The position numbers and the translations under genes were made by a program. Below are positions 18,916-27,657 of a stretch of DNA of 64,000 nucleotides, piece by piece (position 1 is the first letter of the stretch; the number at the start of each line of letters is the position of its first letter). This stretch comes from Polynucleobacter sp. GWA2_45_21 (GTDB lineage: Bacteria; Pseudomonadota; Gammaproteobacteria; Burkholderiales; Burkholderiaceae): assembly GCF_001830325.1 (NCBI RefSeq), contig NZ_MHZG01000003.1, forward strand, positions 1 to 64,000. The letters are read 5' to 3'. The notes beneath the pieces were generated by a model, which was given only the letters and a program-made list of their open reading frames with translations, searched no databases and was not told the DNA's origin.

Positions 18916-18924
18916 TTCAATTCA

Positions 18925-19506
18925 TTGCTTAATATGCCCACCTTATTTAAAGATTATGCAAACCGCTTATCTGCGGTTTTGAATTCTTATCCATGGGAAA
19001 ATATTGCTCCATTAGCGCAAGAAGTTGAGCGACGTTGGAAAGAAGGGCGTCAAGTTTTTCTTTGTGGAAACGGCGGAAGTGCGGGTAATGCTATTCACCT
19101 GGCAAATGATTATTTGTATGGTATTGCCAAAGAAACTGGAAAGGGTTTGAAGGTGCAAGCTTTGACCTCTAACCCTGCTGTGATGACTTGTTTAGCAAAT
19201 GATGTTGGATATGACGTAATTTTTTCCGAACAGCTTGCTGTCCTAGGGCAAGCCGGAGACCTAATTATCTGTCTATCAGGCAGTGGAAACTCCCCTAATA
19301 TTGTGAAGGTCCTAGACCAAGCTAAATCGATGGGCATTAAGACTTGTGCCATATTGGGCTTTAGTGGGGGTAAAGCAAAAGCTCTTGCGGATATCTCTAT
19401 TCATTTTCCTATTGACGATATGCAAATAGCAGAAGATATGCAACTTATTGTTGGCCACATGCTGATGCAATATCTTTATTCTCAATCAACTCATTCTAAT
19501 ATTTAA
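18925..19506 (+). CDS. SIS-domain sugar-phosphate isomerase (GmhA-like)
   Basis: Single SIS domain. FLCGNGGSAGNAIHLANDYL near residue 46 matches the phosphoheptose isomerase phosphate-binding loop, and LSGSGNSPNIVKVL near 120 is the second SIS motif. GmhA converts sedoheptulose-7-P to D-glycero-D-manno-heptose-7-P; this homologue may act on that or on another ketose phosphate. It is one of two SIS proteins in the window (the other is at 50.5 kb). The start is TTG at 18925, with an in-frame ATG nine bases later. Confidence 0.8.
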   Translation: MLNMPTLFKDYANRLSAVLNSYPWENIAPLAQEVERRWKEGRQVFLCGNGGSAGNAIHLANDYLYGIAKETGKGLKVQALTSNPAVMTCLANDVGYDVIFSEQLAVLGQAGDLIICLSGSGNSPNIVKVLDQAKSMGIKTCAILGFSGGKAKALADISIHFPIDDMQIAEDMQLIVGHMLMQYLYSQSTHSNI

Positions 19507-19517
19507 GGATAGTAGTT

Positions 19518-20504
19518 ATGCCACCAGTATTAGTTGTGGGTAGTAATTCATTTTCTGGCGCTAGCTTTGTGGATTATCTATTGGAGCAAGGGCAGAGAGT
19601 AATTGGCACCAGTCGATCGTTAGAGCCTATCGATGCAATGTTGCCTTATAAGTGGCGCGATCATCAAAATTTTGATTTTCATAAATTAGATTTGAACAAA
19701 GATTTGAATAAAATCGCTGATCTTGTTCATGCAGAGAAACCAGAGTATGTAATTAATTTCGCAGCCCAAAGCATGGTAGGGGAAAGCTGGAATAGCCCAG
19801 AAGATTGGTTTATGACCAATGCTGTTTCAACAGTAAAACTTCACGATGCTTTACGTAAATTGGATTTTTTAAAGCGTTATGTACATATTTCCACTCCTGA
19901 GGTATACGGCAGTTGTGAGGGATTCGTAAAAGAAGATTTTCCATTTAATCCCAGCACCCCATATGCCGTTTCCCGAGCGGCGGCCGATATGAGTCTACGA
20001 ACCTTTCGAGCCGCTTATGACTTTCCGGTAGTGACTACTCGGGCTGCAAATGTTTATGGTCCTGGACAGCAGTTGTATAGAATTATTCCAAGAACAATTC
20101 TGTTTATCTTGCTTGGCAAGAGGTTGCAGTTGCATGGCGGCGGTGAATCTACTCGCTCATTTATTCACATGCATGATGTATCAGATGCTACATGGAAAAT
20201 TGCCCAACATGGCATTAATGGAGAAACTTATCATATTTCGACTAATGAGGTAATTTCTATTAAAGATCTGGTCGCTAAAATTTGTAAAAAGCTGGGAGCC
20301 CGTTATGAGGATCATGTTCAAATTGTTGGCGAAAGACTCGGAAAAGATTCAGCCTACCATCTGGATAGCACAAAGGTTCGATCTGAATTAGGTTGGTCAG
20401 ATAAGATTACCTTGGAGCAAGGTATTGACGAATGTATTAAATGGGTTCGAAAGAATATAGAGATCCTGCGTGATGAGCCAATGAACTATATACATAAAGT
20501 GTAA
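19518..20504 (+). CDS. Nucleotide-sugar dehydratase-like SDR (Gmd/RmlB type)
   Basis: Extended SDR: VVGSNSFSGASFVDYLLEQG at the N-terminus (an unusual glycine motif), VINFAAQSMVGESW near 80, ISTPEVYG near 120, YAVSRAAADM (Tyr-x3-Arg instead of Lys) near 143, and RSFIHMHDVSDA. The T-x-E-x-Y-G segment is like Gmd (TSELYG) and RmlB (TDEVYG), suggesting 4,6-dehydratase chemistry, while the altered glycine motif and the Lys-to-Arg change warrant caution. A ribosome site (AAGGATAG) is present. It could supply a 4-keto-sugar for the downstream TPP enzymes. Confidence 0.7.
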   Translation: MPPVLVVGSNSFSGASFVDYLLEQGQRVIGTSRSLEPIDAMLPYKWRDHQNFDFHKLDLNKDLNKIADLVHAEKPEYVINFAAQSMVGESWNSPEDWFMTNAVSTVKLHDALRKLDFLKRYVHISTPEVYGSCEGFVKEDFPFNPSTPYAVSRAAADMSLRTFRAAYDFPVVTTRAANVYGPGQQLYRIIPRTILFILLGKRLQLHGGGESTRSFIHMHDVSDATWKIAQHGINGETYHISTNEVISIKDLVAKICKKLGARYEDHVQIVGERLGKDSAYHLDSTKVRSELGWSDKITLEQGIDECIKWVRKNIEILRDEPMNYIHKV

Positions 20505-20523
20505 CTAAATATTTGAGGCGAAG

Positions 20524-21183
20524 ATGGGAAAAGAAATTGATCTTTTGGCGAATTATCCAAAAGCAAAGCGAGATGTTGCTAGCCGTGGACAAGAAAAAAC
20601 AGAGTTAGACCGATCCATAGCTAGGCAGTTTGGTGAGGAATTTTTTGATGGCGATAGATCTACGGGGTATGGTGGTTTTTCTTATTCCCCTAGATTTTGG
20701 CAGCCCGTAATTCCCACTTTTCAGCAACATTGGAGTCTGACCTCTAATAGCTCTGTGCTTGATGTTGGTTGTGCCAAGGGTTTTATGATGCACGATCTAT
20801 CTGAGTTGATTCCTGGAATCAATGTCCGAGGCGTCGATGTTTCAGGCTATGCCATTGAGAACGCTATGGCTGATATGAAGCCTTTTGTTGAGGTTGCTAA
20901 TGCAACAAATTTACCCTTTGAAAATAATTCTTTTGATGTAGTTATTTCAATTAATACTATACATAATTTAGATCGAGATGACTGCCTCAAGGCTCTACAG
21001 GAGATTGAGAGGGTATCTAGGTTGGGAGCGTTCATAACCGTTGATGCTTATAGGAACGAGGAAGAAAAAGAGAGAATGTACGCGTGGAACCTCACAGCTA
21101 AAACTATTATGTCAGTTGATGAGTGGATAAAATTCTTTAAAGAAGCTGGTTACACAGGCGACTATTATTGGTTCATACCGTAA
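20524..21183 (+). CDS. Class I SAM-dependent methyltransferase
   Basis: SAM-binding motif VLDVGCAKGFMMHDL near residue 78, acidic strand VRGVDVSGYAIENA, then ANATNLPFENNSFDVVISIN and IERVSRLGAFITVDAY, the order of a Methyltransf_11-type fold. The N-terminal FFDGDRSTGYGGFSYSPRFW segment recurs in methyltransferases of sugar clusters. It lies within a tightly packed block and probably methylates a nucleotide-sugar or its precursor. The ribosome site GAGGCG is 6 bases before the ATG. Confidence 0.78.
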   Translation: MGKEIDLLANYPKAKRDVASRGQEKTELDRSIARQFGEEFFDGDRSTGYGGFSYSPRFWQPVIPTFQQHWSLTSNSSVLDVGCAKGFMMHDLSELIPGINVRGVDVSGYAIENAMADMKPFVEVANATNLPFENNSFDVVISINTIHNLDRDDCLKALQEIERVSRLGAFITVDAYRNEEEKERMYAWNLTAKTIMSVDEWIKFFKEAGYTGDYYWFIP

Positions 21184-21195
21184 TCAAGGTTTTTA

Positions 21196-22170
21196 ATGGA
21201 TATTGATAACAATTTTCGACTCAAGCTCTTTGCGAATATATTAAGAATTCGCGCTGTAGAGCTGACTATAGCTTCTTGCTATTCTGAGCAACAAATGAGA
21301 TGTCCTGTGCATCTTGTTATCGGACAGGAAGCCTCCGAAGTTGGTGCGTGCGCAGCTTTAAATAAAACTGATTATGCATTTTCAGGGCATCGATCACATG
21401 GGCATTACTTAGCAAAAGGCGGCAACTTAAATGCCATGATGGCAGAAATCTACGGAAAGTCCGGAGGTTGTGCAAACGGCCGAGGCGGATCTATGCATTT
21501 AATAGATCTAGAGGCTGGCTTTTTGGGGGCAGTTCCAATTGTCGGAAGTACCATACCTATAGCGACGGGTGTTGCTATGGCAAGCAAGTTAAAGAAAGAT
21601 AATAAAGTGGTCATGGTATTTTTGGGTGATGGCGCAACAGAGACAGGCGCATTTTACGAGAGCCTAAATTATTCATCATTAAAGGATTTGCCAATAGTAT
21701 TTATTGTGGAGAATAATGCCTATTCTGTGTATTCTCCGCTTGATGTTAGGCAAAAATCTGAGTCACGCATAGTGGATATCGCCAAATCGCACGCTATGCC
21801 GGCTAAAAAAATCGATGGCAATAATGTTGAGTTAGTTTATGAAGCTTCTAAAGCTGCTGTTGATCGAGCTCGTTCTGGCGTGGGCCCTTCTCTGCTTGAG
21901 TTAACAACATATCGCTGGTTAGAGCATTGCGGGCCAAATTACGATAATGATATTGGTTATAGAAGTGAATCTGAATTTTTAGTCTGGAAGGAGAAAGACC
22001 CCATTTCTCTGTATCAAAAATTTTTATTATCTCAAGGCGTTTTAACAGAAGAGATGTTAGGTGAGTTAACGGATAAGTCTTATAAAGAGGCTGAAGATGC
22101 AATTAATTTTGCAAAAAATTCTCCTTGGCCACAGGTGGTTGATTTCAGTGCAGAAGTATATTCGCAATAA
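21196..22170 (+). CDS. Thiamine-diphosphate dehydrogenase E1 alpha-like subunit
   Basis: Matches the alpha subunit of 2-oxo-acid dehydrogenase E1 enzymes: GQEASEVGACAAL, FSGHRSHGHYLAKGG, GRGGSMHL, and the TPP/Mg motif GDGATETGAFYESLNYSS with VENN about 27 residues later. 324 residues is family size. The beta subunit follows, but no E2 lipoyl acyltransferase or E3 gene is near, so an ordinary pyruvate dehydrogenase complex is unlikely. Paired E1-like proteins of this kind (AviB1/AviB2 in avilamycin) attach a two-carbon unit to sugars; a similar role here is inferred from the sugar-gene context. Confidence 0.82.
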   Translation: MDIDNNFRLKLFANILRIRAVELTIASCYSEQQMRCPVHLVIGQEASEVGACAALNKTDYAFSGHRSHGHYLAKGGNLNAMMAEIYGKSGGCANGRGGSMHLIDLEAGFLGAVPIVGSTIPIATGVAMASKLKKDNKVVMVFLGDGATETGAFYESLNYSSLKDLPIVFIVENNAYSVYSPLDVRQKSESRIVDIAKSHAMPAKKIDGNNVELVYEASKAAVDRARSGVGPSLLELTTYRWLEHCGPNYDNDIGYRSESEFLVWKEKDPISLYQKFLLSQGVLTEEMLGELTDKSYKEAEDAINFAKNSPWPQVVDFSAEVYSQ

Positions 22171-22187
22171 ATGTAGGCCTTCAGAGA

Positions 22188-23246
22188 ATGAGATATTTAA
22201 AGTATTTTGAAGCAATTAGGGAGGCCACTGATCAAGCAATGATGGATGATCCTTCGGTCTTTCTGGTTGGACTTGGCGTGCCTGATCCTAAAGGTATTTT
22301 TGGTACTACTCTTGGGCTTCAAGAGAAGTATGGTGAGGCTCGAGTTCAAGACATGCCTCTATCGGAGAATGCGATGACTGGAGTTGCGCTTGGGATGGCG
22401 ATTTCAGGTATGCGTCCTATTCTAAGCCATCAGCGCGTCGATTTCACCTTGGTTGCGATTGAGCAGATGGTCAATCAAGCCGCTAAGTGGCATTTTATGT
22501 TTGGCGGCCAAGTTAATGTTCCGCTGGTAATTAGAATGATCATCGGCCGCGGATGGGGTCAGGGTCCCCAGCACAGCCAAAGTTTGCAAGCATGGTTTGC
22601 GCACATACCGGGGTTGAAGGTGCTCATGCCTACAACGGCGTATGATGCAAAAGGTCTAATGATGTCGGCAATTGCGGACAATAATCCAGTAATTATTTTG
22701 GAGCATCGCTGGCTTTATGCTATACCTGATGCTGTGCCTGAAGATCAATACCTTGTTCCGATTGGTAAAGCTAGAGTTGTAAAAGAGGGTTCTGATGTAA
22801 CTATAGTTAGTTCATCCTATATGACCTTGGAGTCCCTTAAAGCTGGTGAATATTTAAGTCAAATGGGCGTCTCAGTTGAGGTGGTCGATTTGCGAAGTAT
22901 TAAGCCCTGGGATGTGGACTGTGTTCTGAGTTCAGTAAAAAAGACGGGAAGATTATTGGTTGCTGATACCGGAGGAATTGAGTTTGGAATTTCTGCGGAA
23001 ATAATTGCTACCATCTCAGAATTAGCCTTTTCCGATTTAAAGAAAAGCCCTTCTCGTATTGGATTACCAAATTATCCGTGTCCAACAAGTCCAGCACTAG
23101 CTGAAAATTATTATCCAGATTTTGAGAGCATCATTAAGTCAGTAGAAAGGTTATGTGACTTTAAGTTTGATTATTCAAAATTAAATTTAAATAAAAATAG
23201 TGAGCATCGAGATGTTCCTTATAGTGCCTTTACTGGACCGTTCTAA
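22188..23246 (+). CDS. Thiamine-diphosphate dehydrogenase E1 beta-like subunit
   Basis: Beta subunit partner of the preceding gene. It has the transketolase pyrimidine-domain pattern MPLSENAMTGVALGMAISGM near residue 52 (Glu activates TPP), HSQSLQAWFAHIPGLKVLMP near 125, ILEHRWLY, then the C-terminal domain with DLRSIKPWDVD and VADTGGIEFG. The 352 residues include a C-terminal tail rich in Lys/Asn. The 17-base gap from the alpha gene suggests co-translation. In a sugar locus, the pair probably performs a TPP-dependent acyl or ketol transfer rather than central metabolism. Confidence 0.82.
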   Translation: MRYLKYFEAIREATDQAMMDDPSVFLVGLGVPDPKGIFGTTLGLQEKYGEARVQDMPLSENAMTGVALGMAISGMRPILSHQRVDFTLVAIEQMVNQAAKWHFMFGGQVNVPLVIRMIIGRGWGQGPQHSQSLQAWFAHIPGLKVLMPTTAYDAKGLMMSAIADNNPVIILEHRWLYAIPDAVPEDQYLVPIGKARVVKEGSDVTIVSSSYMTLESLKAGEYLSQMGVSVEVVDLRSIKPWDVDCVLSSVKKTGRLLVADTGGIEFGISAEIIATISELAFSDLKKSPSRIGLPNYPCPTSPALAENYYPDFESIIKSVERLCDFKFDYSKLNLNKNSEHRDVPYSAFTGPF

Positions 23247-23276
23247 TAAAAATATTTAGTTAAAGGAATTGAGAGT

Positions 23277-24047
23277 ATGAAAATAGTAATTGATGATGTG
23301 ACAAAAACTCTGGAGCTATTTAGCAAAGATGGAGATGTCAAATTAGATCTTTATAGTTTAGAGGCTTATCGGCTAATTGCAAAGTTATGGATGAAGACTA
23401 GTTGGAATCAAAAATATCCTTATACATTTACATGGATGGGTCGCCCAGTAATACAACATCCAGAGGACATGTTGCGCTTACAGGAGGTTATTTATAATTT
23501 AAGGCCCGATGTAATCGTAGAGACTGGGGTAGCTCATGGTGGATCGCTTATCTTTTATGCATCCCTTATGAAATGTATGGGTTATGGCAAGAAGGTTATT
23601 GGGGTTGATGTAGAAATTAGAAAGCCAAATCGTGATGCTATTGAGTCACATGAATTGTCGCCTATGATCACGCTCATAGAAGGAGATTCTGTTTCATCTG
23701 AGACTCTATCGCGTGTTTCTAAGGAGACTCCTCCAGGGTCTAAGGTACTTGTAATTCTAGATTCTGATCATAGTTACGCTCATGTTATGAAGGAGTTGAT
23801 TGCTTATTCTCCACTTGTTTCGGTTGATTCTTACATAGTTTCAACAGATGGAATTATGCGAGAGGTGGCAGATGTTCCCAGAGGAAAACCGGGGTGGATT
23901 CAAGATAATCCAGCTAATGCAGCTGAAGATTTTTCAAAATCTAATCCACAATTTATCATCGAAGAGCCCGCATGGAAATTTAATGAGAGCAATCTTTCTC
24001 AAAACTTGACTGCATGGCCTAGTGCTTGGCTGAAAAGAGTGAGTTAG
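23277..24047 (+). CDS. CmcI-family (cephalosporin hydroxylase/rhamnosyl O-methyltransferase-like) protein
   Basis: Shows the family layout with RPVIQHPEDMLRLQEVIYNL near residue 57, VIVETGVAHGGSLIFYASL near 80 (SAM-binding loop), VIGVDVEIRKPN, LIEGDSVS and LVILDSDHSYAHVMKEL near 160. CmcI relatives are SAM-dependent O-methyltransferases or oxygenase-associated proteins; in glycan clusters sugar O-methylation is the simplest idea. The ribosome site AAAGGAATTGAG precedes the ATG. The substrate is unknown. Confidence 0.78.
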   Translation: MKIVIDDVTKTLELFSKDGDVKLDLYSLEAYRLIAKLWMKTSWNQKYPYTFTWMGRPVIQHPEDMLRLQEVIYNLRPDVIVETGVAHGGSLIFYASLMKCMGYGKKVIGVDVEIRKPNRDAIESHELSPMITLIEGDSVSSETLSRVSKETPPGSKVLVILDSDHSYAHVMKELIAYSPLVSVDSYIVSTDGIMREVADVPRGKPGWIQDNPANAAEDFSKSNPQFIIEEPAWKFNESNLSQNLTAWPSAWLKRVS

Positions 24048-24076
24048 TAGATCTTATATATTTATTGGACCCTCTT

Positions 24077-24904
24077 ATGACAAAGTTAATCTTATCAATT
24101 TCTAGTGATATTGGAGCTGCAGCAGCTAATTACTGGATCGATAAGGGATTTGATGTTGCTGGAACCTATAGAACATACAGTCAATCTATTAAAGAGCTTG
24201 AAAAAAGAGGCGCTAAATTATTTCAATGCAATTTATTAGATATTAAGTCAATTGATGCGGTCACGAGCGAGATGTTAGCTTGCATCCAGGACTGGAGTAC
24301 ATTATTAGTTCTACCGGGAACTATGACGCCAATTGCGAATTTTGAAAATGTAAGCATAGACATCTGGCGCAGCTGCATTGATTTAAATTTCACGAATCCC
24401 TTAAGAATGGTTCATTCCTTGCTGTCGATTAGAAAAAAAGAGCCATCTAATGACATGGGGGCTTTAATTATGTTTAGCGCAGGTGGCGGCGTGCAGTCGA
24501 CCCCAATTAGTTCTTCAGCTTACACCACATCCAAAATAGCATTAATAAAGTTTGCTGAAATTTTGGACGCAGAAATTCCTGATCTGCGGGTGCTTATTTT
24601 TGGTCCTGGGTGGGTAAAAACGAAAATTCATAATGAAGTTCTTAACTCTGAAGTAAAAGGAGGGCCCGTTTACCAGCGAACAGCAGAAGTTTTTAAAAAA
24701 AATAGATTTACTGAGATGAAAAAAATACTAAATTTTTTCGACTGGGCAGAACACCAAAAAAAAGATGTTGTTGGGGGCAGAAATTTCAGTATTCCTAATG
24801 ATCAATGGGGTAATAAGGATTTGGAAAAGGTGCTCGAAGAAAATAAGCATATGTATAAATTAAGACGTTCTCATAACGAATGGCCCATAAAGGGCGATTC
24901 ATAA
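24077..24904 (+). CDS. Short-chain dehydrogenase/reductase
   Basis: Classical SDR fold with a degenerate glycine motif (SISSDIGAAAANYW near residue 5), LLVLPGTMTPIANF where NNAG normally lies, MFSAGGG (Ser) and AYTTSK (Tyr-x3-Lys) near 155, then FGPGWVKTKIH, the usual PG-x-V-x-T segment. It probably reduces or oxidises a sugar intermediate. An open frame extends upstream to a TTG inside the previous gene, but that stretch has no SDR similarity, so the ATG at 24077 is chosen. Confidence 0.78.
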   Translation: MTKLILSISSDIGAAAANYWIDKGFDVAGTYRTYSQSIKELEKRGAKLFQCNLLDIKSIDAVTSEMLACIQDWSTLLVLPGTMTPIANFENVSIDIWRSCIDLNFTNPLRMVHSLLSIRKKEPSNDMGALIMFSAGGGVQSTPISSSAYTTSKIALIKFAEILDAEIPDLRVLIFGPGWVKTKIHNEVLNSEVKGGPVYQRTAEVFKKNRFTEMKKILNFFDWAEHQKKDVVGGRNFSIPNDQWGNKDLEKVLEENKHMYKLRRSHNEWPIKGDS

Positions 24905-24926
24905 AACGAGAACATAAGAGATACTT

Positions 24927-26726
24927 GTGATAACCATTGCAGATTACGTAGCATTATTTTTAGCTCAAAACAACATCAAACATGTATTTGGTATGACCGG
25001 GGGAGCTTCTTTGCATTTAATTCATGCGATTAGAAAAAGAGCGGACATTGAGATGGTTTTTACGCATCATGAACAGTCTGCGGCAATGTGTGCGGATGCA
25101 TATTCTAGGGTCTCAAAAAATCTAGGTGCTGCAATTGCAACAAGTGGGCCAGGGGCTACAAATTTAATAACTGGAATCTGCTGTTCTTTTTTTGACTCCG
25201 TGCCTACAATTTACATAACCGGACAGGTCTCAACTTTTAGGTCAAATGAAGGCACTGGCGTTAGACAAATTGGATTTCAAGAAACGAATATTGTTGAGAT
25301 ATGTAGGCCAATAACTAAGTATGTAGTTAAGTTAACTGATGCTAATTTGATTAGGCATGAGCTGGAAAAGTGCAGATATATCGCCTTAATGGATCGGCCA
25401 GGTCCAGTATTGATTGATATACCTGACAATTTGCAAAGAGTTGAAATTGACCCAATGAATTTGAAGTCTTTCGAGATACCAGATTCAAACACTCCTCCGA
25501 TAATAAACACGCATAAAGTTGGCTTGTTTAAATTAATTAAGGAAATTACAAGATCTAAAAGGCCGGTAGTGATAGTGGGTTGGGGTGCAAGACTCAGTCA
25601 TGCTGAAGAGGTGCTAGCTGAATTTCTCTCGGAGTTAAATTTTCCAATTCTCCCTACTTGGGCTGCAGTCGATTTATTTGATCCAAATGATGAAAGAGTA
25701 GTAGGCACATTTGGAACTCATGGCACTAGAGCGGGCAATTACACCGTTCAAAATGCTGACTTTATATTAGTCCTAGGATCCAGATTGGATACTCATGCAA
25801 CTGGTAGTCCACCTCAAACATTTGCAAGAGATGCGTTGAAATTTGTGGTTGATATAGATCCACATGAAATAAATAAATTCGAAAAGATCGGCATAAGGGT
25901 GGAAGAGGCTTTTTGCTTGGATATACGTAAATTCATAGAGCTATTTTTAAATATCTTGGATAAGAATGATCTTCCAAATATTGATTTATGGAGGGCGACA
26001 ATAAAATCTTGGAAAGATAAATATCCGCCAGGTATTGAAAGCAAGGAGCATTTAAGTGTAAATCCATACGATTTTATGAAATCACTCTCGGAGCATGCGG
26101 AGTCTGGCGATCAAATTGTATCTGATACTGGATGTGCATTGGCTTGGGCAATGCAAAGCTTTAAATTTAAAGACGGACAAAGATTCTTTCATGCTTTCAA
26201 TAATACCCCCATGGGATATGCATTGCCCGCTGCAATAGCTTGCGCTTTTGTTCATCCAGATAAGAAAATTATTTGCATTGTCGGAGATGGCTCAATCCAA
26301 CTAAATATACAAGAGCTCGCTACTATTGCCCATCATAAATTAAACATCAAAATATTTGTAATAAATAATTTTGGTTATAGCATGATCAAGCAGACTCAGG
26401 ATCAATGGCTTAATTCCGAGTATGTCGGCTCTTCAATAACTGGTGGACTGTCAATGCCAAACTTTCCCAGAGTTGCCGAAGCTTACGGAATTAATTCGTT
26501 TCAAATTGAAACACAATCATCAATTTCAGAAGTGCTAACTAATGTGTTTAATTTGAGTGGGCCGGTATTGTGCGATGTTCATATACCTGATGATTTTCGC
26601 GTTGCACCCCAGGTTAAATATGGATTCCCTATTGAAGATGGAGAACCTTTTTTAAGGCGAGATGAATTTTTGTGTAACATGATAGTTGAGCCTCTTTCAG
26701 TCTCATTGACTCGTGGTAAAAATTGA
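24927..26726 (+). CDS. Acetolactate-synthase-like thiamine-diphosphate enzyme
   Basis: Three-domain TPP enzyme: the N-terminal domain has FGMTGGASLHLIHAI and the catalytic Glu in FTHHEQSAAMCADAY; the central domain has VVIVGWGARLSHAEEVL; the C-terminal domain has GDGSIQLNIQELATIA followed by INN, the TPP/Mg motif. The 599 residues match IlvB, but no IlvN or other ilv gene is near. YerE, an IlvB homologue in Yersinia, transfers a two-carbon unit from pyruvate to a CDP-4-keto-sugar to build yersiniose; an analogous branched-sugar role is inferred. The start is GTG with weak upstream GAGA. Confidence 0.82.
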   Translation: MITIADYVALFLAQNNIKHVFGMTGGASLHLIHAIRKRADIEMVFTHHEQSAAMCADAYSRVSKNLGAAIATSGPGATNLITGICCSFFDSVPTIYITGQVSTFRSNEGTGVRQIGFQETNIVEICRPITKYVVKLTDANLIRHELEKCRYIALMDRPGPVLIDIPDNLQRVEIDPMNLKSFEIPDSNTPPIINTHKVGLFKLIKEITRSKRPVVIVGWGARLSHAEEVLAEFLSELNFPILPTWAAVDLFDPNDERVVGTFGTHGTRAGNYTVQNADFILVLGSRLDTHATGSPPQTFARDALKFVVDIDPHEINKFEKIGIRVEEAFCLDIRKFIELFLNILDKNDLPNIDLWRATIKSWKDKYPPGIESKEHLSVNPYDFMKSLSEHAESGDQIVSDTGCALAWAMQSFKFKDGQRFFHAFNNTPMGYALPAAIACAFVHPDKKIICIVGDGSIQLNIQELATIAHHKLNIKIFVINNFGYSMIKQTQDQWLNSEYVGSSITGGLSMPNFPRVAEAYGINSFQIETQSSISEVLTNVFNLSGPVLCDVHIPDDFRVAPQVKYGFPIEDGEPFLRRDEFLCNMIVEPLSVSLTRGKN

Positions 26727-27538
26727 TGAGTGAGATTTTAGTTGTAGGTGCAGATAGTTTAATTGGTGCAGCTTTGTATCAAGAGTTATCTAATTGTGGA
26801 ATAGATGTAATTGGTACCAGTAGGAGACCTTTAAGCCCGCATAAGATCCACCTAAATTTACTTGATAATTTGGACCACTGGGCGCCTCCCAGCGGAATAA
26901 CATCCGCTGTTATCTGTGCTGGAATGACAAACGTTGAGAATTGCGAAAAAGAGCCAGACATTTCGAGAATTATAAATGTTACGGCAACAAAAAAACTGAT
27001 AGACAAGTTGATTTTAGCGGGTATACATGTTGTGTATCTATCAAGCGATTTGGTTTCCGACAAATCCATGCTTCACAAACAATACAGTATTCAAAAAGCT
27101 GAAGTAGAGATTTATTTACATAAATATTTGTACGCCTCTTGTGTTGTAAGAATGAGCAAAGTTATCCCCTCAAAATTTGATTTATTTGTTAATTGGGCTT
27201 TGGATCTGCAGAATAATAGAGTTATTACTCCCTTTTTGGATAAATATTTTTCACCAATAACCTTGAAATTTTGTGCAAATTTTTTGCTTGAAGTGGTTGT
27301 GGAAAAAAAATATGGGTTGTACGTTCTTGAAGGTTCAAAGCGAATTAATTATTATGATGCCGCCTTAGAGCTAGCAAAAAAAATCGGCGCAAATAGTAAA
27401 TTAATTCAGCCGAAATATTGTTTTATAGATGATATTGGCTCTGAGAGACGCAAAATAAATTCATTTAAATCTGGAAAATTGATTCTTGAGGTTGAGCCAT
27501 TGAGTGCAGAAAAAATTATCATTGATGCGGCGGGGTGA
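26726..27538 (+). CDS. RmlD-like sugar reductase (extended SDR)
   Basis: Resembles dTDP-4-dehydrorhamnose reductases: EILVVGADSLIGAALYQEL at the start, SAVICAGMTNVENCEKEP near 58, VVYLSSDLVSD near 92 and YSIQKAEVE (Tyr-x3-Lys) near 113. RmlD enzymes reduce the C-4 ketone of a nucleotide-sugar, which would be a fitting last step for a keto-sugar made by the preceding genes. Its ATG shares a base with the stop of the TPP enzyme (TGATG), strongly indicating coupled translation. The 3-prime half diverges from the family. Confidence 0.75.
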   Translation: MSEILVVGADSLIGAALYQELSNCGIDVIGTSRRPLSPHKIHLNLLDNLDHWAPPSGITSAVICAGMTNVENCEKEPDISRIINVTATKKLIDKLILAGIHVVYLSSDLVSDKSMLHKQYSIQKAEVEIYLHKYLYASCVVRMSKVIPSKFDLFVNWALDLQNNRVITPFLDKYFSPITLKFCANFLLEVVVEKKYGLYVLEGSKRINYYDAALELAKKIGANSKLIQPKYCFIDDIGSERRKINSFKSGKLILEVEPLSAEKIIIDAAG

Positions 27539-27657
27539 GTTTTGAGTGGTGGAGAAACAGCTTTAAAGTTTTATTCTATAAGTAATGTCTAAAGTAGTAG
27601 GTATATAAAGTCAAAAAATCATCGCTTACATGGAAATAAAAATATAAAGGTATTAAA

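Noticed and set aside
21196..23246. Ordinary pyruvate dehydrogenase
   Set aside because: No E2 or E3 gene is nearby and all neighbours are sugar-modifying; the E1-like pair more likely serves a separate reaction.
24026..24076. Earlier TTG start of the SDR gene
   Set aside because: The added residues lie inside the preceding gene and show no SDR features.
24927..26726. Acetolactate synthase for branched-chain amino acids
   Set aside because: No ilvN, ilvC or related genes are linked and the next gene is an RmlD-like sugar reductase.
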